Shown here in pieces: positions 19,901-27,995 of a stretch of DNA of 38,436 nucleotides. A program made the translations under genes and the position numbers. The notes under the pieces were generated by a model. The model saw only the letters and a program-made list of their open reading frames with translations. It was not told the origin of the DNA and ran no database searches. How positions within the stretch are numbered: position 1 is the stretch's first letter; each line of letters begins with the position of its first letter. The DNA comes from Tannerella sp. GTDB taxonomy: Bacteria > Bacteroidota > Bacteroidia > Bacteroidales > Tannerellaceae. The stretch spans positions 1 through 38,436 of the forward strand of contig JAITVS010000378.1 of NCBI GenBank assembly GCA_031285685.1. Reading direction: 5' to 3'.

Positions 19901-20278
19901 TACGTAGAAAGCCAGTATCATCGCGGAAGACCGTATATCGGCGAATACGCGGACGAAGTAACCGGTTATTGGCTGAAAGGCGATCAGGAACGGAGCCGTT
20001 ATTACAATCACTCAACATTCAACGACCTGATTATTTCAGGCTTAATCGGCCTCAGGCCCCGACCGGATAATGTATTGGAAATATCCCCTCTGATTCCGCA
20101 GAATCAATGGGACTGGTTCTGTCTTGATAACGTACCGTACAAAGGAAAGATCGTAACGGTTATCTGGGATAAAACCGGAGATAAATACAAGCGGGGAAAA
20201 GGTTTCCAGATTCTGCTTGACGGACGTGTCGTCGCAAAATCCGACTCTCTGCAACGTATAACGTATAACATGCAATAA
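16961..20278 (+). CDS. GH143-GH142 two-domain enzyme (Dha hydrolase plus beta-L-arabinofuranosidase)
   Basis: 1105 residues; signal peptide about 1-21. Residues about 25-420 form a sialidase-like beta-propeller with Asp-box-like blades (SKDGYNW, SEDGGKTW, STSEDGLEY). Residues about 430-640 form a beta-sandwich. Residues about 650-1095 form an (alpha/alpha)6 toroid with RKFSSWTPNALYEKYLVDGDREFL, then GGLYWQEDVRDGMEESVSGG and INSYMYGNAKALA. This order and length match B. thetaiotaomicron BT1020, whose N-terminal half (GH143) releases 3-deoxy-D-lyxo-heptulosaric acid (Dha) and C-terminal half (GH142) removes beta-L-arabinofuranose from RG-II chain D. Both activities are inferred from architecture; catalytic residues were not identified. 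It overlaps GH43 by 4 bp and precedes GH78 by 8 bp. It is the strongest RG-II marker in the window. Confidence 0.82.
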   Translation: MKQLFFLSTISLLGLLPVNAQDGIHYTGKTLSNVDYHHGQLSPAVGTHNIQTFRANREYPEKAEGLGWTYNHAPMLAYRNGTFYLEYLNNPVGEHIPPGRTMLQTSKDGYNWSEPVTLFPEYKVPDGFTKPDHPGVAKDLMAVTHQRVGFFTSSKGRLLAITYYGICLDKKDSPNDGNGIGRVVREIKEDGSFGEIYFVRYSHAFNEKNTDYKFYKRSKDKGFVAACDELLANPLYMMQWVEEADRNDPLIPWDRMYKAFSYYHLPDGRVAALWKHALTAISEDGGKTWPEGAYRAPGFVNSNAKIWGQKISDGNYATVYNPSEFRWPLAVSTSEDGLEYTTLYLIHGDMTDQRYGGNYKSRGPQYVRGILENNGTPPDSNLWVTYSVNKEDIWISRIPVPVTDKVLEHADETFDRMPEGKELDMWNIYSPLWAPVKIERRDDGKRWLSLKDKDLFDYAKAERVIPESKTLNASFSVLPLQNDKGNLQIELQNAKGQTCTRIRFDSDGIIRIKVGYRDNELAPYDKNTAYNISLSASVATRSLTLRINDKELSTKLFFNPVESITRVVFRTGNLPLEPTANTPTDRMTDLEKAGEEAPLAEFFISHLKTSDPSTTAALLNADDFKHHVDYFNTMEDENIIQAISNAQSWEWIKQNVPLFECPQANFEQMYYFRWWSLRKHIKETPIGYVMTEFLVDRGYADKYNMIACALGHHIYEGRWLRNQDYVNQYVHAWFRGNDGKPMERLRKFSSWTPNALYEKYLVDGDREFLLNMFPDLEWEYAGWESDHRLPGGLYWQEDVRDGMEESVSGGRKKQYARPTINSYMYGNAKALAAIARIKGDEQTAQKYDEKAAEIKKLVQSQLWNADSLFFETLREPGQFAQAREAIGYIPWYFNLPDERNDYTEAWKQVTDENGFLAPYGLTTAERRHPEFRSHGCCNCEWDGAIWPFASSQTLTAMANFINNYKQDMINDSIYFLHMELYVESQYHRGRPYIGEYADEVTGYWLKGDQERSRYYNHSTFNDLIISGLIGLRPRPDNVLEISPLIPQNQWDWFCLDNVPYKGKIVTVIWDKTGDKYKRGKGFQILLDGRVVAKSDSLQRITYNMQ

Positions 20279-20286
20279 AAGATCGT

Positions 20287-22974
20287 ATGAAAGGAGCGCT
20301 TATTATCTTATCGCTATTCTTGTGTACAGTAAATATGTTTTCCGTTAAGCTGCAGGAACTGACATGTGAAATACGGCAAATGCCACTGGATGTCGACAAC
20401 CGGAACCCGCGCTTCGGATGGAAGTTAACGCCTGAGTACAATGGGGATATTCAAGCGTTTTATCAGATAGAAGTCCGGTCTGACGGACAGTCTGTATGGA
20501 ATACCGGAAAAGTCAGATCCGACCGTAGTCAGCTTGTTTCGTACAACGGAAAACCTCTTCAGAAAGGTCAAAAATATTCATGGACAGTGAAGGTATGGAA
20601 TACCAAAGGTCATCTGTCGGATGAATTATCTTCTTTTTTCCATACGGCGCCGGAACTCCCCTCATCAGGTGCAAAATGGATCGGAGCTATTACCCGGAAA
20701 GACGCCCGGCTGCCTGTCGGACGACGCGATTTTCACAATCCGTCGTTTAAAAATGCAGAATTCAAAGAAATCTATGACAACATCAATCCCCTGGCTCTGA
20801 GAAGTATCATGCTCCGGAAATCGTTTGACAATTCAAAAGAAATAGAAAGGGCGATCGTCTATGTTTCCGGTCTCGGACATTACAATCTGTCGATCAACGG
20901 GAAAAAGGTGAGCGACGATATTTTTACGCCGGTGTGGAGCGACTACGATCAAACGGTTTATTACAACACATATTATGTTGATTCGCTGATGAACAAAGGC
21001 GAAAACATAATCGGAGCGACACTCGGAAACGGTTTTTACAATACGGTAGGAAACCGCTATCGCAAACTTTGGGTAACATTCGGGCCGCCTACCTTGTTTT
21101 TCGAAATGCATTTACACTATAAAGACGGCAGTTCGGAAATCCTGACTTCCGATACATCGTGGAAATATGCGGAAAGCCCGGTTATATTCAATGATATCTT
21201 CGGCGGAGAAGATTATGACGCCCGGCTGGAGCAAACAAATTGGAACAGGCCCGGGTTTAACGATTCCGGATGGAAACCGGTTGTTTTGCAGGAAGCGCCG
21301 GCCGGAACCCTTCGTCCGCAACAGATCACAAGCGTCCGGAAAATGAAAGAGTACGGAATAGTTTCTGCTGAAAGAATCGGCGCCGGCTACGTTTTTGACA
21401 TGGGACAAAACCTGTCCGGATATCCGGCCGTAAAAGTAAAAGGCAAGAAAGGGCAAACCATCAAAATAACGGTCGGCGAACAACTCGATCCGGAAACAGG
21501 GGCCGTCTCCCAGAAACAATCAGGAGGACCTCATACCTATTCCTATACGTTGAAAGGTGACGGCATAGAAACGTGGCATCCCGGATTTTCATATTACGGC
21601 TTCCAATATATACAGATCGACAGTGCAGACATCCTTGTTTCCGAAAGCAACAAACCGGTCCTTGTAGATCTGAAATCTCATTTTATCTACAATTCGACAT
21701 CGGCAAGAGGGCATTTTGAATGTTCCAACGAACTATTCAACAAAACGCACGAAATCATTAAAAATGCGGTAAGAAGCAACATGCAATCGGTATTTACCGA
21801 CTGTCCCCATCGTGAAAAATTAGGATGGCTGGAAGAAACACACCTGAACGGCCCGGGCCTGCTCTACAATTGGGATATGACACAGTTCTTTCCCAAAATC
21901 ATGCAAGATATGAAGGATCGTCAACAGCCGGGAGGATTTATTCCGACCATCGTGCCGGAATATGTCGTATTCGATGAAAGTCTTGATGTATTCAGGGATT
22001 CGCCCGAATGGGGAATCGCCTCCGCAATGCTACCGTGGCTCTACTATAAATTTTATGGCGACAACTCTCTGATAAAAAATTACTTCGATGTAATGAAAAA
22101 CTATGTCGATCATATGACTTCACGTTCAACCGGTTACATCATCTCACACGGATTAGGCGATTGGTATGATTACGGTGAACACCGGGCGGGTTTTTCCAAA
22201 AACAGTCCCGTGGAACTATCCGCTACAGCGCATTATTACTATGGCGCCCATTTAGTTGCCGAAGCGGCGAAAATGTTGCACAAAACCGATGATGAAAAGA
22301 AGTATCGCACATTGGCCACAAACATTAAAAAGGCTTTTAACAACAAATTTTTCGACACACAAACAAAACAATACGGTACAGGCAGCCAGTTTTGCAATGC
22401 GGTCGCCCTATTTATGGGAATCGTCAGTCCGCAAGACAAACCGGCCGTTATGGAAAATCTGAAAGCTGATATCCACAAACATGGAGACCGGCTCACAACC
22501 GGTGATGTCGGCAACCGTTACCTGTTTATGGCATTGGCGTTAAACGAAGAAAATGAACTGATGTACCGGATGCATAACCATACGGACGCACCCGGATACG
22601 GATTTCAGGTACAATACGGCGTAACGACTTTAACAGAACAATGGGACCCGCGCAAAGGTGCATCCTGGAATCACTTCATGATGGGACAAATAGACGAATG
22701 GTTTTTCAGAAACCTCGCAGGTATAGAACCTGGCAGGCAGGGATTCAAGGAATTCACCATTCAGCCTCAGCCTGTCGGCGACCTTGAATGGGTGAAAACA
22801 GAACATGAAACAATCTACGGAAACATATGCGTATACTGGAAACGGAAAAACGGAAAATTTCACTTATCATTAGAAATACCCGGAAACACCAAAGCCAATG
22901 TAATCCTTCCGGACGGTAGCAAAAAAAAAGCTGTTTCCGGCAAATATGAATTTGAATGCAAGTCCATCAATTAA
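20287..22974 (+). CDS. GH78 alpha-L-rhamnosidase
   Basis: 895 residues; signal peptide about 1-19. An N-terminal fibronectin-like domain opens with CEIRQMPLDVDNRNPRFGWKL, the usual GH78 start. Carbohydrate-binding beta-domains (about 130-460) follow, with the (alpha/alpha)6 barrel at about 475-810. Signature blocks are FTDCPHREKLGW (503-514, with Glu510), PEWG, LGDWYDYG, and VTTLTEQWDP with the expected base Glu784. It is predicted to be an inverting alpha-L-rhamnosidase acting in the periplasm. RG-II offers rhamnose in chain C (Rha linked to Kdo) and elsewhere, so release of Rha from Kdo is one possible job. It lies 8 bp after GH143-GH142 and 74 bp before GH127. Confidence 0.92.
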   Translation: MKGALIILSLFLCTVNMFSVKLQELTCEIRQMPLDVDNRNPRFGWKLTPEYNGDIQAFYQIEVRSDGQSVWNTGKVRSDRSQLVSYNGKPLQKGQKYSWTVKVWNTKGHLSDELSSFFHTAPELPSSGAKWIGAITRKDARLPVGRRDFHNPSFKNAEFKEIYDNINPLALRSIMLRKSFDNSKEIERAIVYVSGLGHYNLSINGKKVSDDIFTPVWSDYDQTVYYNTYYVDSLMNKGENIIGATLGNGFYNTVGNRYRKLWVTFGPPTLFFEMHLHYKDGSSEILTSDTSWKYAESPVIFNDIFGGEDYDARLEQTNWNRPGFNDSGWKPVVLQEAPAGTLRPQQITSVRKMKEYGIVSAERIGAGYVFDMGQNLSGYPAVKVKGKKGQTIKITVGEQLDPETGAVSQKQSGGPHTYSYTLKGDGIETWHPGFSYYGFQYIQIDSADILVSESNKPVLVDLKSHFIYNSTSARGHFECSNELFNKTHEIIKNAVRSNMQSVFTDCPHREKLGWLEETHLNGPGLLYNWDMTQFFPKIMQDMKDRQQPGGFIPTIVPEYVVFDESLDVFRDSPEWGIASAMLPWLYYKFYGDNSLIKNYFDVMKNYVDHMTSRSTGYIISHGLGDWYDYGEHRAGFSKNSPVELSATAHYYYGAHLVAEAAKMLHKTDDEKKYRTLATNIKKAFNNKFFDTQTKQYGTGSQFCNAVALFMGIVSPQDKPAVMENLKADIHKHGDRLTTGDVGNRYLFMALALNEENELMYRMHNHTDAPGYGFQVQYGVTTLTEQWDPRKGASWNHFMMGQIDEWFFRNLAGIEPGRQGFKEFTIQPQPVGDLEWVKTEHETIYGNICVYWKRKNGKFHLSLEIPGNTKANVILPDGSKKKAVSGKYEFECKSIN

Positions 22975-23048
22975 TGGCTTGTAATTAATAGTTCATATTG
23001 AAATTGAATGTCGAATAAAATAGAATCCGGTAACTAAAAAAGAATGCA

Positions 23049-25073
23049 ATGAAAGGCACTATTATTTCAATTTTACTTTGCGTAGCCGCCTTAACGATAA
23101 ACGCTCAGACAAAAGGACTGACAAACACGTTAAGAAGTCCGCATGCGAAAATGCATAGCGTCAATATACACGATGTGACGTGGACAAAAGGCTTTTGGGC
23201 CGAACGGTTTGATGTCTGCAAAGACACGATGCTGTTGAATATGTGGCGTATTTTTGACGATCCGGAGCTAAGCCACGCCTATCACAACTTCGAAATTGCA
23301 GCAGGTTACAAAAGCGGCGAACATAAAGACCCGCCGTTTTTCGATGGCGATATGTACAAATGGCTGGAAGGCGTAGCCGCCGTATATGCCATCACAAAAA
23401 ATCCGGAATTGGATAAACTGATGGATAAATTTATAGAAACCGTCCGCCTCTCACAACGCGAAGACGGATATATCCATACGGCAACCATTGTGGCCGATAA
23501 AAATAATCCCGGGGCCAAGAAAGGATTTGAAGAAAGACTTCATTTCGAAACATACAACATGGGGCATCTGATGACTGCAGCATGCGTACATTATCGTGTA
23601 ACCGGAAAGAAAAGTTTTCTGGATATAGCCGTAAAAACCACGGACTTTCTGTATAATTTTTACAAAACAGCGACAAATGAACTGGCACGAAGCGCCATCT
23701 GTCCGTCTCACTACATGGGCGTTGTGGAGATGTACCGCACCACACGCGACCCCAAATACCTCGAACTATCCAAAAGCCTGATCGATATCCGGGGTATGGT
23801 GGAAAACGGAACGGACGATAATCAGGACCGTATTCCGTTCCGTGAACAGAAAACAGCCATGGGCCATGCGGTAAGATCCAACTATCTGTATGCAGGCGTA
23901 GCCGATGTTTATATGGAAACGGGAGATAAAACATTGCTGGAATGTCTTCATCCTATCTGGGACGATGTGACATACAGGAAAATGTATATCACCGGCGGAT
24001 GCGGTGCGTTATATGACGGCACATCACCCGACGGCACGGCTTACGAACCGGATAGCATTCAGAAAGTACACCAATCATACGGCCGAGCCTATCAGTTACC
24101 TCAGGAAACCGCACATAACGAAACGTGCGCCAATATCGGGAATATGTTATGGAATTTCCGGATGATGCAATTATCGGAAAATCCGAAGTATGCCGACATC
24201 ATCGAACTGACCTACTACAACAGCATCCTTTCGGGGATCAGCCTCGACGGCAAGAAATACCTCTACACCAACCCGTTGAGCCAGACAGCCAACTTCCCCT
24301 ACTCTTTGCGTTGGGGAGATTTCCGCCAGGAATACATCACCTGCTTCTGTTGTCCTCCCAATACGGTCCGTACGATAGCTGAGGTCAGCAACTACGCTTA
24401 CGCGATCTCGGACAAAGGTATTTATTGTAATATCTACGGAAGCAATAACCTCAACACCAAAGATACCGACGGAAAGGACATCAGCATCACGCAGGAAACG
24501 GATTATCCATGGGACGGAACAATCAAACTGACGATAAATAAAACGCTGAAAAAAGACCTCTCCCTATTCCTGAGAATACCCGGATGGAGTAATGATGCGA
24601 CAATTACGGTAAACGGAAGCGACGCCGGCATAAATATTTCCTCAGGCGCTTACGCGGAAGTGAAAAGAGTTTGGAAAAAGGGAGATGAAATCGTACTCAG
24701 CATTCCTTTGCGTCCACGCCTGATCGAATCGAACCCGTTGGTTGAAGAAACACGCAATCAGGTCGCAGTCATGTACGGCCCAATGGTTTATTGTGTAGAA
24801 TCAATTGATCTACCGGATAATACTCCGATCTACGACATCGTCATACCCGGGGATATCCAACTTCAACCGAAAGCGGTCAACATCGAAGGGAATAAAATAA
24901 TCGCACTACAAGGCATTGCCAAAAAGAAATCAAACAGCGGATGGGACAAACAACTATATCGTGAGATTCATCCCGAAACAAAAAACATAAACATCTCGTT
25001 TATACCCTATTACGCATGGAACAATCGCGGAAATCACGATATGTCGGTATGGCTCAGATTAGGAAACAGATAA
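23049..25073 (+). CDS. GH127 (DUF1680) glycosidase, candidate acerate or beta-L-arabinofuranose hydrolase
   Basis: 674 residues; signal peptide about 1-20. The (alpha/alpha)6 catalytic domain (about 35-450) carries the zinc-thiolate set: Glu358 and Cys360 in HNETC, and Cys434-Cys435 in CFCCPPNTVRT. One of the paired Cys is the nucleophile in this family. Two beta-sandwich domains follow. Known GH127 activities are beta-L-arabinofuranosidase and, in the RG-II system, aceric-acid hydrolase (BT1003), so either is possible. The position sixteen residues before Glu358, where I recall the acid/base Glu of the Bifidobacterium enzyme, is Gln342 here; see findings. An ATG at 23044 is in another frame; 23049 is used. 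It is the last intact gene before the SusC remnant. Confidence 0.9.
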   Translation: MKGTIISILLCVAALTINAQTKGLTNTLRSPHAKMHSVNIHDVTWTKGFWAERFDVCKDTMLLNMWRIFDDPELSHAYHNFEIAAGYKSGEHKDPPFFDGDMYKWLEGVAAVYAITKNPELDKLMDKFIETVRLSQREDGYIHTATIVADKNNPGAKKGFEERLHFETYNMGHLMTAACVHYRVTGKKSFLDIAVKTTDFLYNFYKTATNELARSAICPSHYMGVVEMYRTTRDPKYLELSKSLIDIRGMVENGTDDNQDRIPFREQKTAMGHAVRSNYLYAGVADVYMETGDKTLLECLHPIWDDVTYRKMYITGGCGALYDGTSPDGTAYEPDSIQKVHQSYGRAYQLPQETAHNETCANIGNMLWNFRMMQLSENPKYADIIELTYYNSILSGISLDGKKYLYTNPLSQTANFPYSLRWGDFRQEYITCFCCPPNTVRTIAEVSNYAYAISDKGIYCNIYGSNNLNTKDTDGKDISITQETDYPWDGTIKLTINKTLKKDLSLFLRIPGWSNDATITVNGSDAGINISSGAYAEVKRVWKKGDEIVLSIPLRPRLIESNPLVEETRNQVAVMYGPMVYCVESIDLPDNTPIYDIVIPGDIQLQPKAVNIEGNKIIALQGIAKKKSNSGWDKQLYREIHPETKNINISFIPYYAWNNRGNHDMSVWLRLGNR

Positions 25074-25097
25074 ATATTCATAAATATATAAATAAAA

Positions 25098-25423
25098 ATG
25101 AGAAAGAGTAATTACATTTTTAAAAAAAAATCAAAGTTAATGCATTATGAAGTTAAATGAAAATCATAATGGACTACAACAAGTGCGCTTTGGCAATCAC
25201 CGGCAGACGATGAGGCCATCTTCGGCAGTCAGAGATATGCATTGTATCAGGAAGGACAATGGACCGATGGGCGGATCTGTTCTTGCAGAAAAGTGCCGCA
25301 ACACAGAACTATAGTTTGAGTGTATCCGGAGGAAACGATAAAACAATACTCTTTTTTTATAGAGATACAGCAGGTTTTTTAATAAAGACGGGGTGTTCCT
25401 TCCGGGGAGCGGCCCTCTTTTAA
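25098..25423 (+). pseudogene. SusC-type TonB receptor remnant 1 (N-terminus plus middle fragment)
   Basis: A 20-codon start at 25098-25160 encodes MRKSNYIFKKKSKLMHYEVK; the FKKKSKLM block is typical of SusC N-termini, but a stop comes at once. From about 25185 the phase reads ALWQSPADDEAIFGSQRYA and YQEGQWTD, then shifts frame at about 25265 to WADLFLQKSAATQNYSLSVSGGNDKT, a standard SusC barrel segment, ending at TAA 25423. The carboxypeptidase-like domain, plug and C-terminal barrel are missing. At least one large deletion and one single-base indel are needed to explain it. It cannot make a receptor. It fills the 429-bp gap between GH127 and the aldolase gene; no clear promoter for the aldolase was seen downstream of it. 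Confidence 0.8.
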
Positions 25424-25502
25424 ACTCAGATTGAGAGCCCCTGCCCTCTTATACATATAATGCATTGATATACAAGACTAATCATAAAATACTGATAAAG
25501 CT

Positions 25503-26399
25503 ATGAAAAATAAATACAAAGGCGTCGTTATCCCTATGGTAACCCCTGTAAAAAAAGACGGATCGGTTAATTCGGAAGCTGTAAAACGTATCATCGCAAG
25601 CTTTGTGGCAAACGAAGCTTCTCCTCTACTCATGGGTACTACCGGCGAAGGCAACTCAGTCGCACCCGATCAGGCGTTGATTTTAGTAAAAGCCGCAGTC
25701 GAAGAAGCCGCCGGAAAGATAACAATCTATGCAGGACTCAGTGGCTGCAGCATACGTCAGCACATACAAGCTGCCAGTGATTTCCGTAAATTGGGCGTGG
25801 ATGTCATCGTTGCAACTCTGCCAAGTTATTACATGCTGACAGACGAACAAATGTTTCTTTATTACAAAACACTGGCAGACAATATTTCCGCTCCGTTGAT
25901 GCTCTATAATATTAAAGCGACCACACATATGTCGATACCATTGGATGTAGTCGAAAAACTCAGCAAACATCCGAATATCGTCGGATTAAAGGATTCGGAA
26001 CGGGATGTCGAACGGATGAAAGAATGCATCGGGATCGCTTCAAACGAAGCGTCTTTTTCCTACTTTTCCGGATGGGCGGCACAATCAGCCAACAGCCTGA
26101 CACTCGGTGCCGACGGTATTGTTCCGAGTACCGGAAATTTTGTTCCGGAAATGTTCCGGGAATTATATTCGGCTGCGATAAACGGAAACATCGCACACGC
26201 CAACCATTTACAGAATGAAACAGACAGAATCGCTAAAATATACCAGGAAGGACGTACATTGGGACAATCCCTGGCTGCCCTCAAAATCATGATGAAAACG
26301 AAAAATCTTTGCGATACATATATGCTCCCTCCGTTAACCGGATTATCGCCGGAAGAAACGGAAGAAATCATCGCAAAGACAAAAAACATCAATAACTGA
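25503..26399 (+). CDS. DapA/NanA-family class I aldolase, copy 2 (candidate Dha aldolase)
   Basis: 298 residues, cytoplasmic. All catalytic marks of the DHDPS/NAL family are present: GTTGEG at 45-50, Tyr135 in LYNI and Schiff-base Lys163 in IVGLKDSE. It differs widely from copy 1 in the substrate-side loops (CSIRQHIQ here against TSVHESIK), so the two are unlikely to be recent duplicates and may act on different substrates. It heads a five-gene cassette with symporter, Fe-type dehydrogenase, PdxA2-like dehydrogenase and DUF1537 kinase. Proposed reaction: cleavage of imported 3-deoxy-D-lyxo-heptulosarate into pyruvate and a four-carbon aldehyde acid. This is inference from context. Lysine biosynthesis is unlikely since no other lysine gene is near. 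Confidence 0.9.
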   Translation: MKNKYKGVVIPMVTPVKKDGSVNSEAVKRIIASFVANEASPLLMGTTGEGNSVAPDQALILVKAAVEEAAGKITIYAGLSGCSIRQHIQAASDFRKLGVDVIVATLPSYYMLTDEQMFLYYKTLADNISAPLMLYNIKATTHMSIPLDVVEKLSKHPNIVGLKDSERDVERMKECIGIASNEASFSYFSGWAAQSANSLTLGADGIVPSTGNFVPEMFRELYSAAINGNIAHANHLQNETDRIAKIYQEGRTLGQSLAALKIMMKTKNLCDTYMLPPLTGLSPEETEEIIAKTKNINN

Positions 26400-26427
26400 A
26401 AATCATCTAAACCAAACTAAAACAACC

Positions 26428-27987
26428 ATGAATGAATCTTTAATCCACTGGATCGATTACATCATCGTCTTCTTGTCTGTGGCATTAGCCATCGGCATGG
26501 GATTATATTTTACCAACAGACAAAAAAGTTCCGATAAATATTTCACCGGAGGAAGAAATATTCCGGCCTGGGCTGTCGGCATATCCATTTTTGCGACACT
26601 GATCAGTAGTGTTACTTTTCTGGCATATCCGGGGGCGGCTTATGCCGGCAACTGGATCTTGCTCGTACAAGGCTTAATGGTTCCGGTCGTACTCCTGGCT
26701 ATGATCGGCATTATCGTTCCTCTCTTCCGCAAAGTAGTGAAAATAAGCACGTATGAATATTTTGAAAAACGATTTGGTTTTTTTGCCCGTCTATACGGCT
26801 CACTGGCATTCGGATTAGGGCATTTCTCTAAAATGGGAACCGTCTTCTATCTCGTAAGTCTCGCCATCTCAGCATTCATGGGTATTGATATCTTTTCCAT
26901 CATCATCGTATTGGGCATCGCAATCATTCTGCTGACTTTCCTGGGAGGAATGGAAGCGGTGATATGGATGGATGTGATTCAGGGACTTCTGCTAATCGTC
27001 GGTGGCTTGATCTGCGCCGTCATGCTCCTGTTTCTTCCTGAAGGAGGACCGTCTACCGTATTCTCCGTTGCAAAAGACTTTAATAAAATCAGCTTCGGTC
27101 CTTACAACTGGGATTTTAAACAACTCACATTCATCGTCATGGCGCTGAACGGTGTTTTTTATGCAATACAAAAATACGGAACCGACCAGACGATCGTGCA
27201 ACGCTACCTGACGGCCAAAGATGATAAAAGCGCAAAGAAAGCGGCATACATCGGGGTATTCCTGAGTGTTCCGATCTGGACGCTGTTTATGTTTATAGGA
27301 ACAGGACTATTTGTCTTTTACCAGACTGGAGGAGGCATCTTGCCCGAAGACATAAAAGCAGATGCCGTTTTCCCACATTTCATTGCCGCAGAAATACCTG
27401 TTGGACTGACCGGACTGATTGTCGCGGCGTTAGTCGCCGCTGCCATATCCAGTCTCGATTCGGATCTCAACAGTCTGGCGGCCATCACGGTCGAAGATTA
27501 TTATGTGAGACTCAAACCAAAAAGTACCGATAAGCAACGTCTTCGTATGGGAAGAATTGTGGTCGCCATATCGGGAATTGCAGCGATCTCCGTCGCCTTA
27601 CTCTATGCCCATTGGGGAGGAGAAGGCGTACTCGGCGTCATTTTCGGCCTATATGCAATTTTTTCAGCCGGAATTGTAGGTCTTTTCCTGCTTGGCCTTC
27701 TCAGCCGGCGGGCAAACAAACAAGGACTATACATTGGTATAGCCGCATGTGTCCTGTTCACGGCTTACGCACTACTGACTTCGACTCCCTATTCTATCGG
27801 AGAAGAAAAACGACTTCTGCTTGATATGGGAAACCTGAATTTCACGCACCACAAATATATGCTGGGGGTCTATAGCCATGTTATTGTCTTTGTGGTTGGT
27901 TACGTAGCCAGTCTTTTCTTCAAAACACCACTGGCCGACAAAGAACTGACTATTTACGGTTATCTTGAAAACAAAAAGAAAAAATAA
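26428..27987 (+). CDS. Sodium:solute symporter (SSS family), copy 2
   Basis: 519 residues with about 13 hydrophobic helices; inner membrane. Landmarks parallel copy 1: SSDKYFTGGRNIPAWAVG after helix 1, SSVTFLAYPGAAYAGNW, TFLGGMEAVIWMDVIQG, and AAISSLDSDLNSLAAI in the later sodium-site helix. It starts 28 bp after the aldolase gene and ends 8 bp before the dehydrogenase gene, so it is part of one transcript. The SSS family includes sialic-acid carriers, and pairing with a NAL-like aldolase suggests import of a related keto-acid sugar. Dha is the favoured substrate because the downstream enzymes fit its C4 product. There is a charged C-terminal tail (ENKKKK). Confidence 0.9.
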   Translation: MNESLIHWIDYIIVFLSVALAIGMGLYFTNRQKSSDKYFTGGRNIPAWAVGISIFATLISSVTFLAYPGAAYAGNWILLVQGLMVPVVLLAMIGIIVPLFRKVVKISTYEYFEKRFGFFARLYGSLAFGLGHFSKMGTVFYLVSLAISAFMGIDIFSIIIVLGIAIILLTFLGGMEAVIWMDVIQGLLLIVGGLICAVMLLFLPEGGPSTVFSVAKDFNKISFGPYNWDFKQLTFIVMALNGVFYAIQKYGTDQTIVQRYLTAKDDKSAKKAAYIGVFLSVPIWTLFMFIGTGLFVFYQTGGGILPEDIKADAVFPHFIAAEIPVGLTGLIVAALVAAAISSLDSDLNSLAAITVEDYYVRLKPKSTDKQRLRMGRIVVAISGIAAISVALLYAHWGGEGVLGVIFGLYAIFSAGIVGLFLLGLLSRRANKQGLYIGIAACVLFTAYALLTSTPYSIGEEKRLLLDMGNLNFTHHKYMLGVYSHVIVFVVGYVASLFFKTPLADKELTIYGYLENKKKK

Positions 27988-27995
27988 ATTATCGT

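Noticed and set aside
25380..25460. GC-rich stretch with repeated GCCCTCTT as a terminator or operator before the copy 2 aldolase
   Set aside because: No stable stem could be paired, and the first part still reads as the end of the SusC fragment.
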